This document shows positions 11,879 through 22,693 of a stretch of DNA of 64,000 nt, piece by piece. Under the pieces are notes generated by a model. The model did no database searches. It was given only the letters and a program-made list of their open reading frames with translations, and was not told the origin of the DNA. Position 1 is the stretch's first letter. Every line of letters begins with the position of its first letter. A program made the translations under genes and the position numbers. Origin of the DNA: Dolomedes plantarius (lineage: Eukaryota; Arthropoda; Arachnida; Araneae; Dolomedidae); contig OU015501.1 in assembly GCA_907164885.2 (NCBI GenBank), forward strand, positions 64,660,693 to 64,724,692. The letters run 5' to 3'.

Positions 11879-11941
11879 TATAATCGACCAGTCTGGCAGA
11901 ACGAACGACCAAAATATAGATACAAAGAGCGCGAACGATAA

Positions 11942-14004
11942 GAGGTAAACAATAAAAATTACAGATACATCAACGGTAAAAATTACACAACGCAATACAG
12001 ACGTAACAGAGACAATGTAAGAGACAGGTGGGATACACGGCAATACACATATAGGACGATAAACAACATATCTCTCACAGAAAATCAACTGCCCATAATC
12101 GAAATTCAAATAGCGGAAACATTCGAATACGCGTTACTGGACAGTGGTTCTGCCATTTCTCTGATGTCACATCAAATGTTCGAGAAAATAAAAGACAAAA
12201 TAAAAGTAACGTATTTATCACGTCAAGTGAAATTGCAGTCCTTCACAAAAGAACGAATCTCATTCTGTAAATGCATTGCAATTAATCTTAAAATTGGTAA
12301 TAAATTGTGTAAAACAACCCTTTACGTAACAAACAACGAAATGGACACCCCATACCAAATATTGTTGGGAATCGATTTTATGCACAACCACAAAGCAATT
12401 GTAGATATGGACGCAAGAAAATTAAAATTACAATTTCACGAGATACCCATTCTAAATGAAAAAGACGCAAACACAAATAGGCGTGAAAATAGAAAACACG
12501 CGCCAAATTGTAAGAACAATTTTGCCCGACTAATAAACAAAATTACGCTCCAACCTAACGAAGTACAGGCGTTAACATTAAAACTAGACCGGGAATATGA
12601 AGACGGGACAAACATCTATTTATATGACATAACACACAGTATGACACCATTAGTCGAAGAATCGATATGTACAATTGAAAAAAGAAAAATACAAGTATGG
12701 GTACAAAACTCTACCGACAAAACAATTTTATTAAACAAGGACATGAGAGTCGGAAAAATCACTACAGAATTTCAGATAGAGAAAGACAGTGACTCAAAAG
12801 AAATAACGGGGCAGCAAATACGAAATATAAACAACATAAAACATTTAAATCCACAATTACAACACGAAGTCATTCAACTTTTAATGAACAACTACGAAGT
12901 ATTTTCTAAAAGCTACAAGACATTGGGATGTACAAACGCAGTGACCCCAGAACTAAAATTGAAACATAATTTTGGGATACAATGTAAGCCGTATACAACA
13001 CCGCGTCATTTAGTACAAATATTAAAGGCGGAAATACAGGATTTGTTAGAGGCGCAACTCATCGAGCCATCGACGTCCGAATATTCATTTCCTGTCTTAC
13101 TCATAAAAAAACCATCCAGTGACCCAGAGAAACCCCCAAAATATCGTCTCGCAATTGATTTCCGTTTGTTAAATCAAATAACAGAATTATATTCAGTATT
13201 TATACCACGTATCAAAGAAATAACACAAAAGGTAGCAGGATTCAAGTTATACTCAGTCGTAGATTTAAAATCGGCATTTTTCCAAATATTACTGCCAGAA
13301 GAATTAAGAAAATACTGCTCTTTTTGCACCGAATTCGGAAATTATCAGATATCCAGATTAGCGTTCGGTTTAAAGAATTCGGGAGCATATTTTTGCCAAT
13401 TGGTGAACACGGTTATGAAGGGACTCGACGAAGAAAATACCCACTTTTATTTAGATGACATTATTATAGCAGCAAACAGTGAGCGCGAGTTAAAACGCAA
13501 ATTACAATTATTATTTCAACGCCTAAAAGAATACAACTTAACTTTAGACCCCGCAAAATTACAATTATTTAAAACCGACATCACATTCTTAGGGTTTAAA
13601 ATAAATAAACACGGAATACAACCCGCCGATAAAAGCATAGAGAAAATACAGAGATTTCCAAAACCAAAAACAGTAAAACAAACTAAATCATTTCTGGGGT
13701 TAGCAAACTATTTTAGACACCTGATTCACGACTACGCTAACATTACGGAACCCCTAGTGAAACTCACAAGTAAAAAAAACAAATTCGCATGGACCGACGA
13801 GGCGGAAAGAGCATTTACACGGATTCAATCGCAAATTTTAAGTCGCCAACAAATACACAAACCCAACGAAAACCAACAATACTACTTAAACACGGATGCT
13901 TCGGGAAAAGCGATTTGCGCAATTCTATCACAAAAAAATGAACAGGGATTTTTGATACCAATTGAATTTTATTCGCGAAAGTTAAAAGACGCCGAGGTTA
14001 GGTA
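11942..14004 (+). pseudogene. pol: Gypsy-1 pol, first part: end of gag, protease, reverse transcriptase, start of RNase H
   Basis: The frame is open from 11942 (a stop lies at 11939-11941; upstream codons in the same frame are Arg/Tyr-rich, like a nucleocapsid end). Protease active site LLDSGSA has its Asp at 12140-12142. RT motifs follow: YRLAIDFRLLN, LYSVVDLKSAFFQI, LAFGLKNSGAYF and the catalytic YLDD at about 13450-13458 (Leu in place of the commoner Val). The RNase H start YLNTDASGKA and FYSRKLKDAEVRY end at 14004, where the 2.36-kb TA-flanked element splits the gene. No intact gag precedes it, and the RNase H continues at 16369. The product would be the retroelement polymerase. Confidence 0.9.
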
Positions 14005-14208
14005 CACAGAGAAAAAAAAGTTGGTCGGTGAACTCACTTTGCTGGGTTGAAATCCACTGCACAGTGGAACTCGCTTTTGGTGAGTCAAACAACCCACATT
14101 GGAAGTGGGTCCTACAACCCACTTTCGAAAACGGGTACATTTACCTGCCTTTGTGAGTTTAAAAACTCTTTGAATGAGTTAATTAAAGCGAGTTGTGTAT
14201 TGAGCCTA

Positions 14209-14213
14209 TATAT

Positions 14214-14293
<80 letters not shown>
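14209..14293 (+). repeat. (TA)n microsatellite
   Basis: Nearly pure TA repeat of about 80 bp with a few interruptions; a second short TA run follows at about 14301-14314. Confidence 0.95.
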
Positions 14294-15484
14294 ATTTTTA
14301 ATATATATATATATACACACATTTAATTATTTTTTTAATATTATAAGACACAGATCATTTAAAGCTTTGGTAATAATTCCTAGTTACTGCATTATGTATC
14401 TCAGTTTCAAGCAAGTGATTTATAATTTTATTCCAGACACCTTTATTTGATACTTGCCATCCTGAGAACTATAAATTATATAAAGATGACATTGTTTGCG
14501 TTGAATTAAAATGAATCAAATTAGCACTTCTTTAATCTATTGAACATTAAAAATAGTATCATTAAAAGTTATAAAGCATACTTCACAACTAGTAATAAAT
14601 ACTTACACTTTAAAAAAAATTATTTTTATCTTTAACTTTTGCAGTACATTAGCCTTCATGTTTAAAAGAATTTTCCAAAATGCCTAGTCTGAAAGTGTTT
14701 ACATCGAATTTTTTAAATGAAATTTTGTTACCCAAATTAGATAATCATTTAAATTTTATACAGCTAAAATGACAACTCAGAACAATAACATTAGTTTGTA
14801 AACTAAACAAACTTCAAATTATGTTTTTAATATTAGATAAGAAAAATTGCCACTTTACTTTATACATGCCATGAAAATTTTCAAAATCAATCTCCCCCCC
14901 TCTCCCTATTCTGCATGAATATTAATTCAATTTGAATTTTCCAGCTACCTTATTATCATTACAGAATTCCTTCTGTTTTAAGGTGTTTATATAAAGCTAA
15001 AATGTATCAAATCTTTAGGAGAATAAATTAGTTTATAAAATGACAATTATTAGTATAAAAGGAAAAGAATTCGTAGAATTTTGAATTAGTTATCTAGATA
15101 GATCATCATCTGTTACAAGATATTTCTTTTATTTCCTACTCTCTTATTTACTTATTCACAAACACACACTTCCACACATAAATGAATGTATAGATTAATT
15201 TTAAAAACCTGATTTCACCCTCTAGTTTATCCATTTTTCTAAATTCGACCATGTCAAATGAGTTTATAATTAAATGTTATCGCCAGATTGTATCATCTGT
15301 AGATTTGGATTTTAGAATGAACTTGGACTTTCAAACACAACTTATATGTACACACAAATAGATATACATAAGTATACTACTCGTAGCATTGCATGAAACA
15401 AACTGCATGCTTTTACTTTTTTTTCTGTGGTTCTAAGCTTTTTAAAAATATTGATGAGTTATTAATAAAAGTTATAGGAAGCGC

Positions 15485-15577
15485 ATAACAGGAACACACA
15501 GCTCATTAACATCTGTAAAATAAGTTGTCAACCTTATTTTTTATAGTGGATATTTAGAAGCTGTGTGTTCCTGTTAT
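15485..15577. repeat. 93-bp hairpin with 19-bp perfect arms
   Basis: ATAACAGGAACACACAGCT (15485-15503) is perfectly inverted at 15559-15577. A second inner stem AAAATAAG / CTTATTTT surrounds a small loop near 15518-15541. It could be a very small MITE or a structural element of the transposon it lies in. Confidence 0.85.
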
Positions 15578-15746
15578 ATCAGTAGATGTCAAAAATTACT
15601 TTTAGAAATCGCATTCTTGTTTTTTTTAAATCATAAAAATCTATTTATTCATTAAAATTGCATTCAATTAAGAGTTTTCTATGATGAGATTTTTATGTAA
15701 TGTAAAAATAATTTTAATACATAATGTTTAGATATTACATACATGT

Positions 15747-15777
<31 letters not shown>
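15747..15777 (+). repeat. (CA)n microsatellite
   Basis: About 15 CA units following GTGCG. Confidence 0.95.
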
Positions 15778-15778
<1 letters not shown>

Positions 15779-16368
15779 GCACATGGAAGATTTGCGACAA
15801 GAAAAACCTAATATCATGATATGCTCAACCATATACAGCTATAATTCACATATGAGTAATATGTTAAACATGCAATAGCTTACGCGATTGTCGCAACTTT
15901 AGCCTTACACAACAATTTCAAATTTAAACAAATAGCAAATCTTCCGTTAAAAGTCCTCACATTTCTATGGTGTTGAAGTATGCTCTATAATTCTGATTTA
16001 CATGAAGGATTTTGCATATATTTTAATGTTCAAAAGATTAAAAATGTACTTACATGCACTATAACACGTGGACACTCCGTTTCGTCGACAAGCGCCATTT
16101 TTCCTATTTCCCCAGCCAAAAAGCTACTAATTGCTTCAAAGTACAGCTTTCGACCCGCTTCCGACCCTCTTCCGAAGAAAATCTCCCGCAGCGCGAGCCA
16201 GGAAAACGGGAAAATCTCATCAACCCGCAAACAAGATATTCAGCTCGCTTTGGGGCGAGGCGATGAACACATTAGATAGGTCAGTCAACCCATTTTATTT
16301 TCAACCCACATGAAGTGTGTCTGCAAACCTGGAACTTTCGAAAACTGACCGGCTTTTTTTTCTCTGTG

Positions 16369-18054
16369 TATCCCGCGGTCAAAACGGAACTCCTAGCAAT
16401 ATACGAGGGAATAAAACACTTCAAGGAATACTTATACGGAAAGCATTTTACATTATTATCAGACGCAAAAGCGTTGCAGTATCATCTGAAGCTAGACGAG
16501 CAGTCCGATATAACAGCAAGGTGGCTTTTAGAGCTCAGTACATTTGATTTCGAATTTCAACACATTGAAGGGCAGCTCAACCCCGCGGACTATCTTTCAC
16601 GCCAGGTACTTAATAAAAATATACAAAACGACTTAACTAAAGACTTATTTCAAGAAAGCACGGAATTAACGATGTCAAGCATTTTAAAGAAACAAAACGA
16701 AGACGAAAAATTAAAAGGAATTAAATCATCACTACAGAAAGGAAAAAATTGCGTAGAAGGGAGATACAAAAAATACGTACTGGACCCGTCAACACAACTA
16801 TTAATGGTTAAAGAAAGAACAAAAAGGGGAAATCCATACCTATCAAAACCGAAAGTAGTCGTCCCCACAAAATTACAGCGTATCGTGATTAAAATAGCGC
16901 ATGTAGCACATTTTGGGATAAGTAAGACAATTAACATAATTAACAAAAAATATTTTTGGAAAGGAATGACTGAAGACGTAGCGAACTACATTAAATCATG
17001 CAATGAATGTCTCCAATATAAAAAAAAACACATTACACCAACACCATTAGAAACGTTCACCGATATTAAATACCCATCACAACAAATTGCAATCGATGCA
17101 GTCGGACCATTGGTACGTACAAACACAGGGAACAAATACGTATTAACTATAGTGGATATGTATACCAGATTCTTAGTAGCGACACCTGTAAAAAACATTA
17201 CTGCAGAAACAGTCATCGAAACCTTAAAGAAATATTATGCAAGTTATGGGCTACCGCAGACAATATTAAGTGATAATGGCACGAGTTTTAAAAATGAAAC
17301 GTATAAAGAGTTCCATGCACATTTAGGAGTGGAAATTAAATACGTTTCGCCGTATAGGCTGAACGTCAACGGCAGACTAGAAGTGATTCACAAATTACTA
17401 AAATCAGCTATCAGCTGCATAGCGAGAGAGAGTTTTTATTGGGATGAAGCACTCAACTGGTACAGTCTATATTATAATAATACCCAACACCCAAGCCCAA
17501 AATACACCCCAGTGTTCTTATTTTTTCTACGAGACATAAAAACACCTTTTGATGTGCGAATAACGGCAGGTGAATCAGGCGTTACAGAGCAAAATCAAGC
17601 ACAACGGCAGAGCAATTTAAACAGAAAAGGGTCATACACAGAATATTTACAGAATCACCTTAAATTTTTCGACAAAATACAAAAAGAAGTGATAGTGAAT
17701 CAAACAAAAGCCGAAAACCAGCAAAGGGAAAACTTCAAACAAACTAGGAATCGTGATTTAGAAGTAGGGGACAAAGTCTACATGAAAATTTTTCAAAAAA
17801 CCCCAGCATCAACGCCCAAATTCTCGGGGCCATATCGGATTATAAAACCGCTACGACACAACAATTTTTTACTCCGAAACATCAACGAACCGCACAAACG
17901 TGTGGTCAATATCCATAAAGATGCACTTATTAGATGTGAAGTCCGAAAAAGTCATTTAAAATTTGGCGAATCCGAGTCACAAAAAGAATCAGATAATGTA
18001 AACAATAATGTTACACACTATAATTTAAGAAGCGCGAGGCGTAGACAAGAATAG
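16369..18054 (+). pseudogene. pol: Gypsy-1 pol, second part: RNase H end and integrase
   Basis: The frame continues from the RNase H (TELLAIYEGIKHFKEYLYG, then HFTLLSDAKAL and ADYLSRQ) into integrase. The zinc-binding region has HVAHFGISKT, then CNECLQYKKK. The catalytic triad is visible: Asp of AIDAVGPL at 17095-17097, Asp of LSDNGTSF at 17272-17274, Glu of GRLEVIH at 17380-17382. The C-terminal SH3-like part has VGDKVYMKIF and FSGPYRIIKP. Stop at 18054. There is no disablement in this half, so the only breaks in pol are the transposon insert and the lost gag region. The protein would integrate reverse-transcribed DNA. Confidence 0.9.
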
Positions 18055-20165
18055 GAATCATTGAAGTTAATGTACGGGAAATAAAGGAGACGAATTTTAA
18101 GGTATTGTAAATAGAAGCGTCGGAATTGCAGCGTAGGCGAAAAGAGACTTAAAATAAACATGTACTAAGGCGGGTGACAATAACGCGAGTTCCTCAAAAA
18201 TATCAGGTTTCGAAGCATTCCCCCGTCCCCCAGAATTCGTCAAGGACGGAGCGGGGAGCGCAGCTCAAGGTCGCACTAGACAAAAGCAGGGGAGTACAGA
18301 ACCGAACGAGCGTCGATTTGAGAAACTTATGACTGCAGGCATAAGATCTCCGATCGAAGCGTAAAACTGAGATTGCCTTATAGTTCAATTGATGTGGCCA
18401 GTCAATTGGGCAGGGGCAATCGAAAGTTTTAACGGGGATACAATCCAAAGTTTTAACGTGTATACAATCGAAGGTTTTAAAGCGTATAGAATAAGAACAA
18501 GGTAATGAAATATGAGGGCAAAATAAAATTTTTTTTTAAATAAAATAAAGTAAATACCGCGACGAGGAAATTAATAGGCTACAAATCAGGTGAATAAATG
18601 AAATATTTAGTTAGAGTGAATACGAGATGGATTACGATGTAGAACAATGTGTATTTAACAAAAAAAAAGGGGGCAACAACATATAAATCGACAATCAAGG
18701 TGTAAGAGGCATTCAGTGATAATAAAAGTACAGGTAGGTATAAAGAGTGAAAATGCATTATCGTATGTAGAATAAGCAAAATTATAGCACCTGCACATCC
18801 AGATCAGCAGCGATGATATATGCCAACACACAAAATAAAGAGACGAAAGATGACGTCGGGTTCACATTATGAGGCAGGCATTGAATCACGAAAAACAAAA
18901 CGGGGCACACACCACTGCTAGAGAAATTGAACAACACATACAAGTAATATGGTAAAAACAAAAAAAAGGGGATTTTGACACAGAAAAGCAACAGGAAAGA
19001 AAGTCAACACAATGATAAAAAAAAATCGAGTGTGAAGCGTGCTGTATACAAAAAAAACCAAAAAAAAAATCGCAAAAAACACACAAAAACAAAATTTTTT
19101 TAAAAAATTGTAAAAAGGCGCGCACATAGACCAGTCAATACTAGAAGTTAGTACACACAAGAACAAACATGGGAACATCAAAAGCAAGGAATATAAATAA
19201 ACACGAACGAATATATAGATAATTATAAATAATTAGCCAATTATAAACAAAAAAAGCAAATAAAAACTGTTTACAAATGAATAAATAAAAAAAAAATAAG
19301 CGTGGGATAATAACGAAAGGAGCACGACAAATAGTAATAAAATAATAAAAACACAATAAGGACGAGAAACACAAAATAAAAAGAAGTTTCAAGTTATAAA
19401 CAAAAAATAAGAGAAAAAAAGTAGATATATTTACGAATACGGGAGCATCAATAAATAAGAAACATCGCCAGAACTAAATAATGATGGCGAAAAAGCCCGC
19501 GACAAAAGCTGTACTAGGGCGGAAGTGACCAAGCGATAATTAAACAAAGAGTAGCCGTTTACCGTTGCCAGTTGTAAAAGAGGAAACCGCTAGGAGTCGA
19601 TAATTACTTTACGATGACATACGGAGATAAGCGAGCATAAGATTTAAACGAAACTGGTTTCGCGGAGGGAGCACGACCAGGGCATAACCATAAACCGGAC
19701 TGAGTACGTGAAATATTGCCATGGTAACGCGTAGTATTGGAAGGAAGGACTGAAGAGTAAACAAACAACCGAGGTAATCAAATGAGGCGTTAGAAACAGT
19801 ACGAGAAGAGATGTATATTGAAAGCCAGTAGATCAGTCGTAATTCGATATAGTGGTGTAGAGGTCATCGTAATATGGAATATATCAGTGTATAATATATA
19901 GAATCCGTAACATCAATGTGAAATGTATAATATAACAGTGTATAATATATGTAAAAAAAAGGAAATTCGTCAAGTGTGTCAATATATTAGATGTGAAGGT
20001 ATGAATGTACAAAGTATGTATAACACAATATTTTATATGATAATGAAAGTGTATGAATAATCTTATGTATGAATAATGTAAAAGTATGTACTGTCTACCC
20101 AATCAATCGTGTTATGTTGGTAATGATTTTATGTAAAAAAAATCGCATTACGATTTTTTAACCAC
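18055..20165 (+). other. Gypsy-1 long A-rich spacer between integrase and 3' LTR
   Basis: About 2.1 kb with strong A bias on the plus strand and no env-like frame. The minus-strand frames here (Phe/Leu/Ile-rich) are the expected shadows of A-rich DNA. A GC-richer patch near 19650-19680 reads GAAACTGGTTTCGCGGAGGG, and a similar motif occurs in the equivalent spacer of Gypsy-2. Confidence 0.7.
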
Positions 20166-20166
20166 C

Positions 20167-20177
20167 AAAGGGGGGAA
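20167..20177 (+). promoter_or_regulatory. Polypurine tract of Gypsy-1
   Basis: AAAGGGGGGAA lies two bases before the 3' LTR start at 20180. This is the usual position and composition of the plus-strand primer site. Confidence 0.85.
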
Positions 20178-20179
20178 TA

Positions 20180-21569
20180 TGTAATAAACGGGATGTGAAT
20201 ACGCGAAATCTAAATTGGTAGGACCACACAGCCGGTATTGTAAGCAGAATTTATGACGCCTCATGGCGCCTGTGAGCAGAGCGTCGGCAGTGCACAATTA
20301 CACGGGCAATTGGGCCATAAAATAAGTAAGAGGACAGCGGCCATAAATCGAAGACCAAAGATGGGGAAGCCGGTGCATGGGGCGTTGAGAAATTTCCCAG
20401 ACGAGGAGAGACGCCAAACATAATTAAAAATGCAAATCATAAAACATGAGCCGGCCTGTGAACTAGGTGGCTCAGCCCCCAGCACGTCAAGAGGCGGGGC
20501 GGGCGAATAGGAGGCCAAAAGGACAAGAGCCAATCACGGAAAAGAAAGAAATATATATACATGGTGAGAAGCTTTTTTAAGAGAGAGCCCCATGACTTAA
20601 ACAAAAATGAACAAGAAATAACTGAGCCACCGCTTGGCCAACGAAATTACGAACTACAGAATATCGCAAGCGAGAGTGAGCCATACGGAAGGAAGACAAA
20701 GAGACGAAGTAAGCTGCTGCGTGAATTGGAAGCATCCCGAGGCAACGCAATTGATGAATCCACGAGAGTATATAAGAGATATAACGCAAATATATATAAC
20801 TACGGCGTGGCGATGAAAGTATGCTGAAATACCAACGAGTAACCAACGAGTAAACACCCGGAGCGATATTTGATACAAGGTGCTATGATGAAGACGTCGA
20901 TGACCAACATCCAGTGCTGACTGACCCGTGAAACAACATAAGAGAAACATCGCAACCCAGTGTTCGAGATCCGTCCCGAGTTATCATCGATCATTGACTT
21001 TTTAGTATCAATACAGAACTCTTTCGACGAACTCAGTGCACAGCATTACCGAATTTAGGTGTGCTGGTGTTGCAACGTGTGTACGCGACAGTGCCGACAA
21101 CAAATGTGTGAACCACGAACTGTAATAGCCTGCATCGATCTGTTCAGACGGACCTAGTGTACCCGGACTATTGAGTATCACCAAACCTTATGTGCGCTAG
21201 TGGTGTAGCGAGACTAAGCAACCGCGCCGGCAACCCACGGGTGAGCATTTAATTAATTATATCTATTTCACATCCCGTTATTACATATCGCCTCTTAACC
21301 CACAAGGGTCGGCTTGCTTTATTTGTGAAGATGAAATGTTTATAAATATAATTAAATATATCATATTGGATGATTCTGTGTTTAGCACGAAGCTGTATAA
21401 GGAATCTGTAAATACATGTGTGTAAATAAAATTGTATATATGTAACCTGTGTGTAGTTCCTGAGAGTTGTAACCCTTTCATTGGTATGTGTTGAAACAGC
21501 TTTGGTCGCGATGCGACATTAGTTAATAGCTATACGTCACAGCCTGATAACCCCACCTGGGTTATTACA
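20180..21569 (+). repeat. Gypsy-1 3' LTR, complete (1390 bp)
   Basis: TGTAATAA...TTATTACA ends, preceded by the PPT and followed by TSD ATTTC. It carries an 88-codon frame (20561-20827) that is also open in the 5' LTR, a TATA-like box at 20552-20559, an inverted copy of the LTR start near 21270-21288, and AATAAA at 21425-21430. Confidence 0.92.
21425..21430 (+). terminator. AATAAA polyadenylation signal in Gypsy-1 3' LTR
   Basis: Canonical hexamer about 140 bp before the LTR end. It is absent from the truncated 5' LTR, so only the 3' copy could be used. Confidence 0.45.
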
Positions 21570-21574
21570 ATTTC

Positions 21575-21765
21575 CATTACTTATTTCACTGACACGTTGA
21601 ATTTTTTTTGTTTCCAATTTTGGCATTATCTTTTGAGAATGTATTTTGTTTTTATCAATTCATCCCTTGCAGAAATACCACGAACAAGCAAGGATGACCA
21701 GGTAACTAATTTAACAATCCTTTCTACTACTTGTGTGTGACATGGAATGTTGTTGAAGTCAATGA
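21575..21765 (+). repeat. Left TIR of long-TIR transposon, inner part
   Basis: Continues the outer part after the Gypsy-1 insert. TTCCATTACTTATTTCACTG and onward are the inverse of about 22560-22755, including the reverse complement of the last codons and stop of the transposase frame. Similarity fades after about 21765 (GAAGTCAATGATTT). Confidence 0.85.
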
Positions 21766-22693
21766 TTTACATGAACTGCCCCTACGTCACCTATTTTGTT
21801 TCCTAAGTGGAAAAACTAAAGGTCCAAATGAATTTGGAGGAGAAATAGGTAAACAACTAGAAAACTGCAATGAACTTCCAGTGATTGAATTTTCACCTAT
21901 TGAAAATAATATTCCATTACTAGAAATTAAGGATGATTTAAGTGTGGACCCAAAATATTTGTTAGAAATGTATAATGCAATCTCTGTTGGAAAGTGCTCT
22001 TCTGATTTGTCCATGAGAAAACCAGGAAAATTTTGTCATTCACGATGGCTTACATTAGCATACCGAATACTTCGCTTGTATGTGGGAACAGAATGTCCTG
22101 CAAAAAATCTCCGAATACTGACTGGGGACATTTTGAAAGTTTATGCACCAATTTGGTTTAACACAAAGCTGAAACTATCTTGTATCCGTGGACCAAAGCA
22201 CTTGTGGAAACTTGTAAGCTATTCACGTTACCTCAATCAGACTCTTAAAAATGTAATTGACCCTGTCATTCGAAGAAATGCATACTTTGCCGATTCTGAA
22301 AATCTCCTCCTTTGTATATTAGACGATCGCAGTCGTGTAAGAGAGCTTGGATTACGCCGGATTCTAAAAGCAAGGGCGGAAAATGAAGGAGGCACCAGAA
22401 AGAATTTAGTTCCACGTATAAACTTTGATGCCAAGGGTTATATTGATATGATTGAATGGAATGATGTTAAAGTAACAGAACCTCCTATGACGAGGCATGT
22501 TTCTGATGACAAACTAAAACAGTTTATAAAGGAAGCAAAAGAATCTGATCACGAGAAACAAATTATTGACTTCAACATTTCATGTCACACACAAGTAGTA
22601 GAAAGGATTGTTAAATTAGTTACCGGGCCATCCTTGTCCGTTCGTGGTACTTCTGCAAGAGATGCATTGATAAAAACAAAAAATACATTCTAA
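21728..22693 (+). CDS. Transposase-like protein of the long-TIR element, C-terminal half
   Basis: A frame of about 320 residues reaches from the inner end of the left TIR to the stop at 22691-22693. Features include LPLRHLFCFL, KFCHSRWLTLAYRILRLYVG, YLNQTLKNVIDPVIRRNAYF, LLLCILDDRSRVRELGLRRI and a terminal CHTQVVERIVKLVTG. I recognise this as the C-terminal part of an uncharacterised family common in arthropod genomes that looks transposon-derived; the superfamily name is uncertain. No N-terminal half is present: upstream is inverted 3' sequence, so the first about 12 codons (from 21731) are antisense of the element's own 3' end. The true start is therefore unknown and the copy is truncated. 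Its position inside TIRs supports a transposase role. Confidence 0.6.
   Translation, partial: YLCVTWNVVEVNDLHELPLRHLFCFLSGKTKGPNEFGGEIGKQLENCNELPVIEFSPIENNIPLLEIKDDLSVDPKYLLEMYNAISVGKCSSDLSMRKPGKFCHSRWLTLAYRILRLYVGTECPAKNLRILTGDILKVYAPIWFNTKLKLSCIRGPKHLWKLVSYSRYLNQTLKNVIDPVIRRNAYFADSENLLLCILDDRSRVRELGLRRILKARAENEGGTRKNLVPRINFDAKGYIDMIEWNDVKVTEPPMTRHVSDDKLKQFIKEAKESDHEKQIIDFNISCHTQVVERIVKLVTGPSLSVRGTSARDALIKTKNTF

Larger units (their letters stand above)
14005..16368 (+). mobile_element. 2.36-kb non-coding DNA transposon inside Gypsy-1 pol
   Basis: Ends CACAGAGAAAAAAAAG and its inverse CTTTTTTTTCTCTGTG are perfect over 16 bp, and the next bases (GGTC with AGT or GGT) are similar. TA lies outside each end (14003-14004, 16369-16370). 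Removing the segment and one TA rejoins the RNase H frame, so the boundaries are exact. The interior has a TA microsatellite, a CA microsatellite, a 93-bp hairpin and no frame resembling a transposase. It is a Tc1/mariner- or pogo-type non-autonomous element by its TA target. Confidence 0.88.
10680..21569 (+). mobile_element. Gypsy-1: Ty3/Gypsy LTR retrotransposon, gag-less, split pol
   Basis: Bounded by TGTAATAA at 10680 and TTATTACA at 21569, with 5-bp TSD ATTTC (10675-10679 and 21570-21574). The TIR sequence of the host transposon resumes precisely after the second TSD copy, which fixes the boundaries. Order is truncated 5' LTR, end of gag, PR-RT-RH, a DNA transposon insert, RH end-IN, an about 2.1-kb spacer, PPT, 3' LTR. 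The 3' end of the 5' LTR, the primer-binding site and most of gag are missing. LTRs differ by roughly 13 changes over 1.2 kb by eye, so the insertion is young. Confidence 0.92.

Noticed and set aside
18579..19392. Several overlapping hydrophobic minus-strand frames of 66-89 aa that look like membrane proteins
   Set aside because: They are antisense to an A-rich retrotransposon spacer; poly-A tracts read backwards give Phe/Leu/Ile/Cys-rich chance frames with no conserved motif.
21673..21702. A mini-exon with AG and GT borders just before the transposase frame
   Set aside because: The same bases are the inverse of the transposase 3' coding end in the right TIR, so the apparent splice sites are a by-product of the inverted repeat.
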